A stretch of 64,000 nucleotides of DNA from Coix lacryma-jobi var. lacryma-jobi (Eukaryota > Streptophyta > Magnoliopsida > Poales > Poaceae): the NCBI GenBank assembly GCA_009763385.1, contig CM019831.1, positions 76,946,706-77,010,705 of the forward strand. The letters are read 5' to 3'. The position numbers and the translations under genes are program-made. The notes below the pieces were generated by a model that did not search any database, was not told where the DNA came from, and saw only the letters and a list, made by a program, of their open reading frames with translations. Shown here one piece after another: positions 23,716 through 36,183 of the stretch. Position 1 is the first letter of the stretch; every line of letters starts with the position of its first letter.

Positions 23716-24970
23716 TGTTGACATTAATTAACTCCTATTATTAAAGGTCAATTAAACATGAAAATGGATTAATACATAAACTCCACCTTAGTATAGGGTT
23801 TAAAACTAATGAATTCCATGAGTTTTGGTGAATTATGAATCTGTAGGGATTAAACAGGAAAACAACCCTAAATTGCTTCCCCTAGAAGGAAACCGACAGG
23901 AGATATCGCAACCGCCAAGTCAGGAATACTCTAGAAGATTCTAGAGAACACCTGAAGACTCCACGAGGCGGGGCACCCCGAGACCCCGACAGGTGGGACC
24001 GACCGGTCTGGTGGCTCCACCGGTCGATCGGCCCAGGGCGCCGCCGGCCTCCCCCTTCTGGAACCTTCCTCTACCACCTTTGAGGATCCATCTCAACCCT
24101 ACGTGAAGTCGGTTTGATCTAACGGCTGCAGTTGATCCCTCAGGGCTATATATTCAGGCCCCTAGGCCCCAGGGAAGAACAAGGTCCCTCTTCAGAAAAG
24201 ACTACGCCTCATTCAGAAACCCTAGAAGAGACTTCAAGAGCCAGCTTTCAAGAAGAAGACTAGACACTCCTCTAGTTTAGGTTTAGAACCTAGTCTTATA
24301 TTAGATTTAGAAGATAGAGAGAGAGGAAGAGATCAAGAAGGAGCTCCAGCCTATCAGATCAACTTCTTCATCTTGTACCTGCGGATTCAAGTTCATCGTC
24401 AACTTACTTCAGCGATTGTTTCGGTAATCAATGTCTATATTTAAGTTTGAGCCATTGATCTTATTATTCTTAAGGTTTATGACTCTCTTTTGAGTACTTT
24501 AATTCTAGTCGCGCTAGAGTTAGAGTAGTTGGATAGTGTAAGCGTGGTGCTTAGACTTGATAGCTCATAATTGCCTCCTATAACGCCGGTAGTAGTGGTT
24601 GTTCGCAAGTTGACTCTTATAGCCTTGTTGATTCTTCTATAGTCCACTTACCCGTGTGTAGGTTCGGTAGGATTATACATTTGCATAAAAGACTCATACT
24701 CTATTTGTGACCTTTTATGGCAACTTCCCCACTAAGAATAATATAAACATATCACTCTTGAATTGGATTTACACAACCTTAGTGATCCCCTTTATACTTC
24801 TAGATTCCCCGTCCTTGTTAGCTACTCAGGGGTTAGACTTTAAGGCTTAACATTATCCGTTCCTTTGGGTTTGATATTTAAAACTAGGTTACTCCGGTGA
24901 AGTGCTACATCGGTAGATTTTATCTATGCGCTTGCAGATAAAGTAGAGTGTGCGTTAATTTATACCAACA
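23716..24970 (+). mobile_element. Solo LTR, 1255 bp, with 5-bp target duplication
   Basis: Ends TGTTGACATTAATTAAC and TTATACCAACA, flanked on both sides by ctcca (23711-23715 and 24971-24975). A TATA-like box TATATATT is at 24147-24154. No internal region is present, so this is a solo LTR inserted in the gypsy element. Two other pieces of the same family occur: its last ~460 bases inverted at 10835-11292, and its first ~164 bases at 51488-51651. Confidence 0.88.
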
Positions 24971-24975
24971 CTCCA

Positions 24976-25080
24976 ACAGTGGATGGAACATCCACTTGCT
25001 TATCAGCTTTTCTTGGTCTTTCAGATCCTGTGAAACTCAAATAGACAACAAAACTTGTGGAACAGATTAAGCATTAGTGG
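24976..25080 (-). other. Gypsy interior resumes
   Basis: About 105 bases between the solo LTR and the next LTR fragment with no coding sequence visible. Confidence 0.3.
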
Positions 25081-25288
25081 TTAGCGTGAACTTGGGCGAG
25101 TGAGCTTTTGTGGTGTCCCGCTGTGTTCCTAGGAACATCCATCCAATCTCTTGGGTCGTGAACATCACTCGTGTCGGTTTTGCTCGCGGGGTTGATTTTT
25201 GGGACAGAGGCCAGAGTTTCGAAAGAAATTTTTAGGCTCCCATTCACCCCCCCTTCTGGTCGCCTTTGGTAGCACTTTCGGTCCTTCA
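25081..25288 (+). repeat. Terminal fragment of a B-family copia LTR
   Basis: Matches the last ~200 bases of the B1 and B2 LTRs (gcgtgaacttgggcgagtg, gtgtcccgctgtgttcc, ctcccattcacccccccttc) and ends exactly at the LTR terminus cggtccttca. The 5' part and the rest of the element are missing. It lies in the interior of the gypsy element. Confidence 0.75.
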
Positions 25289-25449
25289 AAATATGAGAAA
25301 TATGCAGGAAAGTAAATATGAGGATAACTACCGATTTTTACGTTTTGGCAAACGTTCAGATATTTAGGTCCGATGAACCGGACCTTCTCTTGGTTTAGAC
25401 CTCCCAAGGTATGTCAGATGTTTGGAAAGTTGTTATTGATTGTACCTCT
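25289..25449 (-). other. Gypsy interior, non-coding piece
   Basis: Short stretch between the LTR fragment and the protease remnant; nothing recognisable beyond an AT-rich composition. Confidence 0.3.
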
Positions 25450-25850
25450 TTAGGTGCAGACTTTTTTGTTCCATACTTTCTTGGTCTGGGTCTTCACTTC
25501 CTGTGGTTCACTGTCTTGAGGTTTCTCTTCTTCTTTCTTTTCTAGGACAGCGTCGATAGCTGCTTCTTCATGATTGGCCTCTCCATTCTTGATGGCTTGT
25601 CTTCTTTGGCGTTGAGAGCGGCGTCTTTCACTTTTGTTCTTCTTGGTACTCCATTGGGTATGTAGTTGATGAAGTAGCATCGTACCTTTTCTCTAGGAAA
25701 GTGAAAATGAATTTCCTCTTGCTTCATGTAAATAATTGCACTTGTAGTGTAGAGGAACAGTCTTCCTACGATGAGGTGGACATCATCGTCTTCTCCCATG
25801 TCGAGGACCAAGACGTTTGTGGGGCTTCATGACCTCTAATTCTGACTACG
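25450..25850 (-). pseudogene. Gypsy (Athila-like) protease and linker remnant
   Basis: Two overlapping minus frames, one ending at 25542 and the other at 25450, imply a frameshift. The first reads VLDMGEDDDVHLIVGRLFL, then IHFHFPREKVRCYF. This resembles the segment after the protease active site in Athila-type polyproteins (usual form: IxLGRPFL, then xIxFxFxxxKxxC). The linker after it is strongly basic (KNKSERRRSQRQRRQ), as in that group. The active-site Asp and the reverse transcriptase are not found. The assignment rests on motif memory. Confidence 0.5.
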
Positions 25851-26726
25851 ACGTCTTCCACCATTCCTTCTTGTTTATGCCTCTTGATATAGTGTCACCC
25901 ATGTTCTTCATTCGCCTAGCAGTTTGAAGCATCTTGCTCAGTGTGCATGTTCTTATAGATCTAGGACCTTCACTCTTTAGAATTTGGGAGTTGACAAACT
26001 TCTCCATGTTCCGCTCAAGAGTGTGTCCTGCTCATAAAGACAAGGTAGAGATCAAGTGCATGGGCTCTGTCGGTTGAAAAGCACCAACAGAACCAAAAAG
26101 TTTATTCATAATTCTCTAACCTTAAGCACATTGAACTAGGTACAAATGTTGATTATATGTTATGCTCAGTTTTAATATGAGTGATATGAGATTACAAGAT
26201 GACCATGAATATCTCACAACATTTGACAGACCATATTACTTAACCCATGGAAGGATAATCTACTTATGCATATTGTATCTATCTGATTGTGATCTGTCAT
26301 CTTCCAAAGGTTGGATGTGCAACTTTTTAGCTCATTGAGATAGTGAGATTCAAGAGAGTAAAGCTAGGAACAAACATCAAAGGACGTAACATGTTGAGTT
26401 GATTAGGTTGGATCAAGTAAGGTGTAACTTAAACATGTTTAGTTATTTATTTATGTTCATACTAGAATCAAGGAGAAGCTTTTAAAGTGATGGTCACTTA
26501 CCTTGAGATGTTACCTTAATCATTGAAGAGTGATGGTACCAATACATCTTGTGGAAGCTTCTCTTGCCCAACTGGTTGTGTTCATGAACGACTTGTCTTC
26601 TTTCGCTTATCTCACAGTGGGCCGAAGTGATGAGGATGCAGGAGCAGTTGCACGTTTTTCTCTTGTCAACTTTTTTTTGTTTTCCATTAATTATTAGGTT
26701 GACAAGAGACTTGAAATTGAAGCTGC
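25851..26726 (-). other. Gypsy remnant or spacer, no gene seen
   Basis: No open frame of note. On the minus strand this would be upstream (gag side) sequence of the Athila-like element, but I see no gag motif. It ends where the copia A LTR begins. Confidence 0.3.
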
Positions 26727-28540
26727 TGAAAGCCCTAGTTTGGTTTTGGTTAATTGATGAAACATATTTGGTCTAATCCTATTGATAAGCGTGTGTGTAG
26801 CTTTTAAGAAAGGATTGAGACCAAGCCAAGTGGTGGAGCTAGCAAGGTGGCAACCATGGAGGATGGTGATGGCCATATGCAACCAAGTGATCAAGTGCTC
26901 TACCATTGGTGAATTAAGAGAAGAAGACAAGAGATGGAGCAAAAAGGCCCGAAGGAAAAGGTATAACCTATAGGGCTCTTTGTTTTGGTGATCAAGACAC
27001 TTAGCGAGTGTGATCACATTTAGGATACATAGCCGTACTATTAAGAGGAGATAATTCACTGCTTATGCGGTGTTCAAGTGCCACTAGGAGTTCTCTATCA
27101 TATTGATGCTTTATACCTAGTGAGAGACTAACTAAACCCTTGGAAAATGCTTTATAAAATGCTAACACACGTACACAAGTGTGAGAACACTTTGGTGTTG
27201 GCACATGGAAGCAAGGGAATAAGTTAGAAAGCGAAAGGTGCTGAGTTATCAGCATTGGACGCTGGAGGCGGCAGCATCGGACACTGGGCCGAGCGTCCGA
27301 TGGCTAACTCTAGATATAGACTGATGCTGAAGGAGCATCATACGCTGGCAACGGACGCTGAGGAAACACTGTTGCAGAGTCCGATGGAGATGACATGGCG
27401 CGTGCAAGCTTTGCAGGGAGCATCGGACGCTGGCCTGCGTCCGATGCCAAACCATCGGTCACGTCTGATGTGTTTGGGGGCGTTCTAGAACCTCTCTGCT
27501 TGGTCATCGGACGCAGGGGTTGAGCGTCCGATGTGAGGGTGTCGGTGCGTCCGTTGTGGCGTTGAAAAGAGCTGAAAATAGCAGTGGCATCAGAGCGTCC
27601 GATGTCACATTAACCATGGCGCGAAGAGTTATGACCGTTGGAATCGGGCGTCTCGAATTCGTATCAGAAAGACACGTGGTGCTCATCGGAGCCTCGGACG
27701 CTGGCCCCGACACCGGCGCGTCCGATGGTCGCGTTTTCCGCCCAACGGCTAGGCCGACTTGAGTGGCCTATTTAAGTGACTTGGCCGGCTCCCATGGGTT
27801 CTCTCTTGCACATTTTGATTCCTAAGCATCCTTGTGAGCAAAGCCAAGTCTCCCAACTCATCTCTAGTGTTGATTTGTTCAAACTAAGTGAGATTGAGTG
27901 ATTAGTGCTAAGATTTGAAAAGAGTTCATTCTAGTGGCACTAGTTCTTCGCATCGGCATTGAGTTGCTTGTTACTCTTGGCATTTGTCGGTGCCTAGACG
28001 GCTTGGAGGCGTTGAGGTGGAGTTGGCAAGAGAAGGAGATTGTTCTTGGCCACCACCGTTCGTGATTGTGAGAGGTTTTGGAGCCTCACCTCGGCGGAGC
28101 GGCAAGAGGCATCCTTATTGGATTACTTGTGTCATTGAGCTACCTCACTAGAGCTAGATTATTGTGGCGCTCTTTGTGAGCTTGGCTTTGTGTCGATTAG
28201 CCACCGGGTCACCTAGTGTTAGTCAACACAACGGGGAGTAGCGTGCCAGCAAGCACGTGAACCTCGGGATAAATATTGGTGTCCCGTGTGCTTATTGTGA
28301 TTGTGCATCCTTCTTGGTGATTGGCTTCACGAGTGGATTTCACCGGTGATTGGCTCTCTACTAGGCGATCCCGAAGGCTTGGTGAAACCACCTCTATCTA
28401 GCTCATTTACTTGGTGCATTTACCTTGAGCTATTTCATTTGTGTAAATTCTATTACTTGGTGTGTATCCTTTGTCATATACCTTGTGTAGCTAGTTGTGA
28501 TTGATTTACATAGTTCAACTTTTGCACACGCTTGTTAATC
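26727..28540 (+). repeat. 5' LTR of element A, 3' border lost
   Basis: Starts TGAAAGCCCTAGTTTGGTTT. It has a dyad array of CATCGGACGC / GCGTCCGATG motifs (27252-27728) and a TATA-like TATTTAAG at 27769-27776, just downstream of the array. No terminal CA plus primer site is found; the sequence runs into pol at about 28540-28552, so a deletion removed the LTR end together with gag, protease and integrase. Confidence 0.75.
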
Positions 28541-28552
28541 TTAGATCATCTT

Positions 28553-29847
28553 GATCATGTTGAGTTTGATGAAACCAATGGCTCTCATGAAGAACAAGAC
28601 AATCTAGATGATGTGAGAGGAACACAATTGGTGGAAGCTATGAAGAACATGGACATTGGTGATATTAGGCCAAAGCAAGTGATTGACATTGAAGATGACA
28701 AAGATCAAGTGCTCTCTCCTCTAACCATGCATGGCAATGACGTTGCAAGCTCTAGTGGTTCATATGATCAACAAGATGCTAGTAGCTCTCAAGTGGCTCA
28801 TCCAAGTACAAGTGCAAGTGTCCAACCACAACAAGTGCTCCAACCAACACATATTGCAAGAGATCATCCTTTGGATCAAATTGTTGGTGACATAAGAAGA
28901 GGTGTGCAAACAAGATCAAGATTGGCTTCATTTTGTGAACACTACTCATTTGTATCATCTATTGAGCCAACCAAGATTGATGAAGCTTTGATGGATGTTG
29001 ATTGGGTGAATGCAATGCATGAAGAGTTGAACAACTTCACCCGCAATGATGTTTGGGAGTTAGTGGAAAGGCCAAAGAACACAAATGTTATTGGTACAAG
29101 ATGGGTCTTCCGGAACAAGCAAGATGAAGATGGTATTGTTGTAAGGAACAAAGCAAGATTGGTTGCACAAGAGTACACCCAAATGGAAGGAATTGACTTT
29201 GGAGAAACCTATGCACCGGTTGCTAGATTGGAAGCCATTAGAATCTTACTTGCATATGCTTGCTCTCACAACATCAAGCTCTATCAAATGGATAACAAGA
29301 GTGCATTTCTCAATGGATTCATCAATGAGCTAGTGTATGTTGAGCAACCTCTCGGATTTGAAGAAGCCCAACCATGTGTACAAGCTCAAGAAGGCACTTT
29401 ATAGGTTGAAGCAAGCACCGAGAGCATGGTATGAAAGATTGAGGGACTTCTTATTAGCCAAATGGTTTAAGATTGGAAAGGTTAACACCACTCTCTTCAC
29501 CAAAAAGATTGGAAGGGACTTGTTTGTGTTGCAAATCTATGTGGATGACATTATATTTGGATCAACCAACCAAGACTTTTGTGAAGAGTTTGGAGAGATG
29601 ATGGCTAAGGAGTTTGAGATGTCTATGATTGGAGAGCTTAGTTACTTCCTTGGTCTACAAATCAAGCAAATGAAGAAAGACACATTTGTTAGTCAAGGCA
29701 AGTATATCAAGGACATGCTCAAGAAGTTTGGGCTAGATGAAGCTAAAGCAATAACCACTCTAATGGACACAAATGGACATTTGGATAGTGACTCTAGTGG
29801 TGACATGGTAGATCAAAAGTTATATCGGTCAATGATTGGAAGCTTAG
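28553..29847 (+). pseudogene. pol: Element A pol, reverse transcriptase part (interrupted)
   Basis: Begins in the linker before reverse transcriptase (HVEFDETNGSHEEQDNLDD), parallel to the linker of the C2 pol. It contains WVFRNKQDEDG, the NKARLVAQEYTQ block, the MDNKSAFLNGFINELVYVEQ block and the catalytic YVDDIIFGS (about 29540). A frameshift at about 29362 breaks it: the first frame stops at 29402, and the frame with KKPNHVYKLKKALY continues. It is interrupted at YRSMIGS by the non-coding LTR element. The remaining codons are at 49695-50343. Confidence 0.88.
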
Positions 29848-32800
29848 TGTCACACCGCAAAATTTCTAATTTTGGGTTGTGCTTAGAAAACACTAAATAA
29901 AACAAATAGTTTTAATATTTGCATAAAATGGATCAAGTTTAGTTTGAGTTAGCGCCACTTTGTTGAGTAAATTAAGATTTTTTTTATTTTTTGCTAAACT
30001 AATTTGACGGGCTTTTGCTTGATGTGTGTTGCTTGTTGTTTGAGCTTAGCTTGGGTTGTGAGTCAGTAGAGTGTTAAAACGCGTATAGTAAGTCGTTTAT
30101 CTTTATGCGGTCGATCCTCGTCTTTTACGGAAAATTAAATTCAGTGTTTCCAACTTCATCCTTCTGCTGGAGATTCTTAATATCCTTTTTCTTGTACTCC
30201 AAAATCACTTCTTTGAGTTCACAATCCAGCGGTCTATCTCTAAACTTTTCTTGAGGAAATTTTCCGCCTTTTCCTGGAACCTTTTCTCATTTTTTCATGC
30301 GAGCTTAATCTAATTTTTGGATGCTCCAAATATCATATCATGAGCTCCAAATACTTTATTTGGGTTTGTCATGTTCCAATCTATCTCTAGGATTTCCGCC
30401 TAAAGTATGCGTATATACTTTTCATGGCTCGAATATAGTAATTTCAGACTTCTCTAAAATTATTATTCTTTTATACACGAAATCAATTTGGAAATCAGTA
30501 ATTTCTAACCGAAACCTATCTGGGCTTAAAAATCCTTTTGTTCTTTCAACGATCGGTTCCCTGCTCGTACTTGAGCTATCTGTTTTTTTTCCCTTTTGTT
30601 TCTTGCACCTTTTGCTCTAACGCGGTGACATAATCTGGAGAAGCAAGCAACAGGGAGCTAGTAACCCAGCGATATTTTCTTTTCTCATCTCATGCATAAT
30701 AATTAATAACCGATCTCTCCAAGCCGCCAAGCAATCCATGACTCAGGTGTTGGTCGTTCCCTTCTTCTATATAAATATCCAACCAAGCCTAGGTATCCTT
30801 TTTCTAAACCCTTAGAATTGATCAGGATCCAAAGTCGCCGCTGCACTCTTCGTTATCAGCGGCCGCACGGTCTCGCCAATCAACCTATCATCGTCTCCTC
30901 GTTACTGGACCTCGTCATCAACCACGTACGCATGGAGTCAACAGCCGCCAGCCCCTGTACATGATGGCCGAGATTCCCTCCCTGCCTTGGCCTGAAGCAG
31001 AGCCGCCTCTAGCCGTCTCCATTGCGCCTCTGCCTCCTAATGCGCGTACTCCCGCACGACGGAGCAGGAGGCCTCGTTCCTGAAGAGGCTGGCAGCCACT
31101 AGCGCCGGCCCTGACCAGGTCGAACACCGCCCTTCCTTCATGTGATGCAACAGCCTTTCTGTTGAAGATGACAGTAATTACAGAATTGCCACTGCTCTTT
31201 AATCCTTTGTCGTTTAATCATCGTAACTCTGTTTTAGTTCATTCCAGTTGCGTTAGTTTCGAGTAGTCGCGCTTTACGCAGTAGTGCTAATGCTTTTTGT
31301 ACCACATGATTTTTCATATAAAGTTAAATATTAAATTGATTAACAAGCCTACACATGTTTTATAATTAAAAGCAATTTAGAGTTTTAAATTCCGGTCTCT
31401 TATAAATAAATCTTAACTTGATTAATATTAATATTAATATTAATGTGTTTTGAACGATGACATGTATAGTTTAAACATGAAATATATATAATGGTTCGAT
31501 GAATGCTCACATGTTCTATGTTTTATAATATTTAAATGATTAAATGGTTTAAGTACTGATGTAGAATTACTTATGAATAAGATATGATTAGTCTAACCCG
31601 ACTTTAGAATTAAAATATGCTAATCTGAATTAATCACTTTCATGTGATTTTGGTCAATTAAAATAAATCAAGCATGTAGTCTTTTTCTTCTTTTATATAA
31701 TATATAAACTCTCGGTAGTCGCTCTTTTTGACCATAGCTTCGTTTCGAGCGTCTCTTGCGTTCCCGCGACCGTAGTAGCGAGCTCTCTTTTAGTAGTTGT
31801 TTCGTCTCGTGTTGCGTTGTTCTTAGTTCTTGCTTGTATGTTTCCTATGCGTGATGCTTGCTTGCCTATGTGTTATGCTTGCTACGAGTAGACGACGACC
31901 GCATGTGGGCGCTAAAGATCAGAAGATGATGATCGAAGCTTTTGATGTGAGAATTGGTCAAGTGTAACAGACAAGTATAATATGAGATTTTCTTTATTGT
32001 CCTATTCAACATAATATATTAAATTCATACATTCATGTGTCCACCTTGACAACCATAGGAAATTCCTAGTTTTGTTTCACTATGCCTTGTCACCTGGGAT
32101 ATATGCATTGGGTAGAATTTTGCTAGCGCTATAAAAATTTGCTATGATCATGAACATGATTACTAGTGTATGCAACGAACAAATAAAAGATGCCTTTTAA
32201 ACTATAACTATCTGTAAGTGGATTCCCCTAGAACTTACAGTACAACCGTGAGGGCTAAATGGCTCTGGCTTTAGCTCAGTATGAGGATTTCTTTCTAGCT
32301 TGTTAGTGGTTACCTGGATGGGCGCAAAAGGGGCTTGCCACGTTGGGTATAGGACGGCCTCTATTCCTATGAGTATAGCCGCGACGGAATTGTGTCATCC
32401 GAGAGGGGTTCCTATATCTGACTGCCAATTAGAATCCTAGCGGCCCTATCTTGTTAGACGGGACTTTGAAAAGCTTCATAGTGAACCTTGCCGCACTTCC
32501 TAGGAAGAGGTGATATGGGAGTCATGACACCTGGCATATGGGTAACACGACTCACGGGTAAAGGTGTACAACATCTGCAGAGTGTCTTTTAAACTGTTAT
32601 AATAGCCGTGCTCACGGTCATGAGCGGTCTGGGCTCCTTATGGAATAATTTATTTATTAACTTATTTATTTAATGGTTACTGTTCTTGCTGTACTTTGAT
32701 TATGCTTCATCAATCATATGTTAATTTAGGCTATTGTTGCTATTGCTACTCAAATGCTAAAGATGACCAACTAAAAGCTATGCAGTTAACCGTGTCTACC

Positions 32801-33173
32801 CTTTTCGAGCCTTCATGAACCCCCATATTATTCTTGCTTAGTACGACATGTGCTCACCATTGCTATTTCCCCCACACCCCAGTCTCCATCAGAGTCGCGC
32901 AGCGGAAGCGTGGTGAAGATGCAGATGAGTTTTCAGAAAACTGATGAAGTGCTAGGCGTATGATACCCCCAGTCAACTGTCCTTGTGAAGAATGGCGTCT
33001 GAAGAGAAGATTAGTTTTCGTTCTGCTTAACTTTGATGTAAGTGTTTGTTAAAAATATGTTTTCGATATATATAGCACTGTTTTGGCATCTTTTCCATCT
33101 GTGGTTGTATGTTTGGACTTCCTGGGCACACATATGGCGTATCTGGTTTTGTTCTTTAAAACCGGGTGTCACA
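29848..33173 (+). repeat. 5' LTR of the non-coding element (3326 bp)
   Basis: From TGTCACACCGC to GGGTGTCACA. A strong TATA box TATATAAATA lies at 30768-30777, so the transcript leader starts near 30800. A 40-codon frame (30961-31083, starting MMAEIPSLPW) lies in the leader. It holds about 800 bases (31361-32161) absent from the 3' LTR. AT-rich repeats (attaat)n are at 31424-31446. Confidence 0.88.
30768..30777 (+). promoter_or_regulatory. TATA box in 5' LTR
   Basis: TATATAAATA, conserved in the 3' LTR at 34652-34661, about 920 bases from the LTR start. It is the likely core promoter for element transcription. Confidence 0.65.
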
Positions 33174-33766
33174 GATTGGTATCAAAGCTTTGTTGACTGT
33201 AAGACGTATGCCTAGTTAGTACTGGTCGCCTTGTGAAGTTTATTTTGCTATAAAATGTTTTCTACAACCTTGTCCTTTGAATTGATTGTTTCCCGATCCT
33301 TGTCCATTTGTCTCCTCTCCTTGATAGCTACCTTAGAGCTATTAGTTTTTTATCTCCTTGAATTTTTATTTTATTTGCTTTACTAAAATTTTGAAATCTT
33401 GTTTAAAATCTCGAGGCCTTTCATCATCTATATCTACGTATTAGGATGCCCACCAGTTGAACAGAAGCACGTGTAGTACCGATGTTGTGTTGCGTGTTTG
33501 TCTTGCTTGGCGTGTTGTTTGTGTGTCGTCTCCATCTCTGTGTTCCGAAGAAGGCACTAAAGTTCAAGTTCTGAAGATGAAGTTTTGAAGATTAGCAAGC
33601 CTTTGTTAAGTGGGGTAGCACCTTCTTCGAACCATGTTAATCTTTATCATCTTGTCATCACTCATCAATCTCAAATGAAGAAAGCATGAAGACTTGAAGA
33701 TCAATTTTATCTATCTCCCTAGTCTCTTTGAATCTCGGGACGAGATTCCTGTTAAGTGGGGTAGTT
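33174..33766 (+). other. Interior of the non-coding LTR element
   Basis: 593 bases. The primer site TGGTATCAAAGC (33177-33188) is three bases from the LTR and one change from the usual TGGTATCAGAGC. The polypurine tract is aagtggggta (33754-33763), before the 3' LTR at 33767. No coding frame of note lies between them. Confidence 0.8.
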
Positions 33767-36183
33767 TGTCACACCCCAAAATTTCTAATTTTGGGTTGTG
33801 CTTAGAAAACACTAAATAAAACAAATAGTTTTAATATTTGCATAAAATGGATCAAGTTTAGTTTGAGTTAGCGCCACTTTTGTTGAGTAAAATAAGATTT
33901 TTTTTAATTTTTCCTAAACTAATTTGACGGGCTTTTGCTTGATGTGTGTTGCTTGTTGTTTGAGCTTAGCTTGGGTTGTGAGTCAGTAGAGTGTTAAAAC
34001 GCGTATAGTAAGTCGTTTATCTTTATCCGGCCCATCCTCGTCTTTTACGAAAAATTAAATTCAGTGTTCCCAACTTCATCCTTTTGCTGGAGATTCTTAA
34101 TATCCTTTTTCTTGTGCTCCAAAATCACTTCTTTGAGTTCACAATCCAGCGGTCTATCTGTAAACTCTTCTTGAGGAATTTTTCCGCCTTTTCCTGGAAC
34201 CTTTTCTCATTTTTTTTTCATACGAGCTTAATCTAATTTTTGGATGCTCCAAATATCATATTATGAGCTCCAAATACTTTATTTGGGTTTCTCATGTTCC
34301 AATCTATCTCTATAGGATTTCCGCCTAAAGTATGCGTATAGTAATTTCAGACCTCTATGAAATTATTATTCTTTTATACACTAAATCAATTTGGAAATCG
34401 GTAATTTCTAACCAAAACCTATCTGGGCTTAAAAATCCTTTTGTTCTTTCAACGATCGGTCCCCTGCTCGTACTTGAGCTATCTGTTTTTTTCCCTTTTG
34501 TTTCTTGCACCTTTTGCTCTAACGTGGTGACGTAATCTGGCGAAGCAAGCAACAGGGAGCTAGTAACCCAGCGATATTTTCTTTTCTCATCTCATGCATA
34601 TAATAATTAATAACCGATCTCTCCAAGCCGCCAAGCAATCTTCCCTTCTTCTATATAAATATCCAACCAAGCCTACGTACATATCCTTTTTCTAAACCCT
34701 TAGAATGTATGAGGATCCAAAGCCGCCACTGCACTCTTCGTTATGGGCGGCCGCACGGTCTCGCCGAAATCAGCAAAGCCCGAGGAAAAGCGGTCTCTGA
34801 GAGAGCTTCATCAACCTATCATCGCCTCCTCGTTACTGGACCTCGTCATCAACCACGTACGCATGGAGTGAACAGCTGCCAGCCCCTGTACGTGATGGCC
34901 GAGATTCCCTCCCTGCCTTGGCGTGAAGCAGAGCCGCCTCTAGCCGACTCCATCGCGCCTCTGCCTCCTAATGCGCGTACTCCCGCACGACGGAGCAGGA
35001 GGCCTCGTTCCTGCAGAGGCCGGCAGCCACTAGTGCCGGCCCTGACCAGGTCGAACACCACCCTTCCTTCATGTGATGCAACAGCCCTGCAGTTTCTGTT
35101 GAAGATGATGGTAATTACAGAATTGCCACTGCTCGTTAATCCTTTGTCGTTTAATCATCGTAACTCCGTTTTAGTTCGTTCCAGTTGCGTTAGTTTTGAG
35201 TAGTCGCTCTCTACGCGGTAGTGCTAATGCTTTTCGTACCACATGATTTTTCATATAAAGTTAAATATTAAATTGATTAACAAGCCCACACATGTTTACT
35301 GGTGTATGCAACGAACAAATAAAAGATGCCTAACTGTCTGTAAGTGGATTCCCCCAGAACTTACAGTACAACCGTGAGAGCTAAATGGCTCTGGCTTTAG
35401 CTCAGTACGAGGATTTCTTTCTAGCTTGTTAGTGGTTACCCAGATGGGCGCAAAAGGGACTTGCCATGTTGGGTATAGGACGACCTCTGTTCCTATGAGT
35501 ATAGCCGCGAAGGAATTGTGCCATCCGAAAGGGGGTTCCTATATCTGCCTGTCAATTGGAATCCTAGCGGTCCTATCTTGTTAGACGGGACTTTGAAAAG
35601 CTTCATAGTGAACCTTGCCGCACTTCCTAGGAAGAGGTGATATGGGAGTCATGACCCCTGGCATATGGGTAACATGACTCACGGGTAAAGGTGTACAACC
35701 TCTGCAGAGTGTCTTTTAAACTGTTATAACAACCGTGCTCACGATGAGCTCCTTATGGAATAATTTATTTATTAACTTGTTTATTTAATGGTTACTGTTC
35801 TTGCTATACTTTGATTATGCTTCATCGATCATATGTTAATTTGGGCTATTGTTGCTATTGCTACTCAAATGCCAAAGATTACCAACTAAAAGCTATACAG
35901 TTAACCGTGTCTAGCCTTTTTGAGCCTTCATGAACCCCATATTATTCTTGCTGAGTACGACATGTGCTCACCATTGCTATTTCCCCCACACCCCAGTCTC
36001 CATCAGAGTCGCGCAGCGGAAGCGTGGTGAAGATGCAAATGAGTTTTCAGAAAACTGATGAAGTGCTATGCGTATGATACGCCAGTCAACTGTCCCTGTG
36101 AAGAATGGCGTCTGAAGAGAAGATTAGTTTTCGTTCTGCTTAACTTTGGATGTAAGTGTTTGTTAAAAATATGTTTTCGATAT
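33767..36183 (+). repeat. 3' LTR of the non-coding element, first part
   Basis: Starts TGTCACACCCC and aligns to the 5' LTR with many single changes, a ~20-bp gap near 34641, and a gap of about 800 bases at 35300. It carries a 43-bp stretch (34766-34808) missing from the 5' LTR, within a 42-codon open frame at 34743-34871. A TATA box is at 34652-34661. It is interrupted at 36183 by C2 and resumes at 49591. Confidence 0.88.

Noticed and set aside
27240..27780. Host gene promoter with palindromic elements upstream of TATTTAAG
   Set aside because: It lies in the LTR of element A, whose start and 3' copy are both identified.
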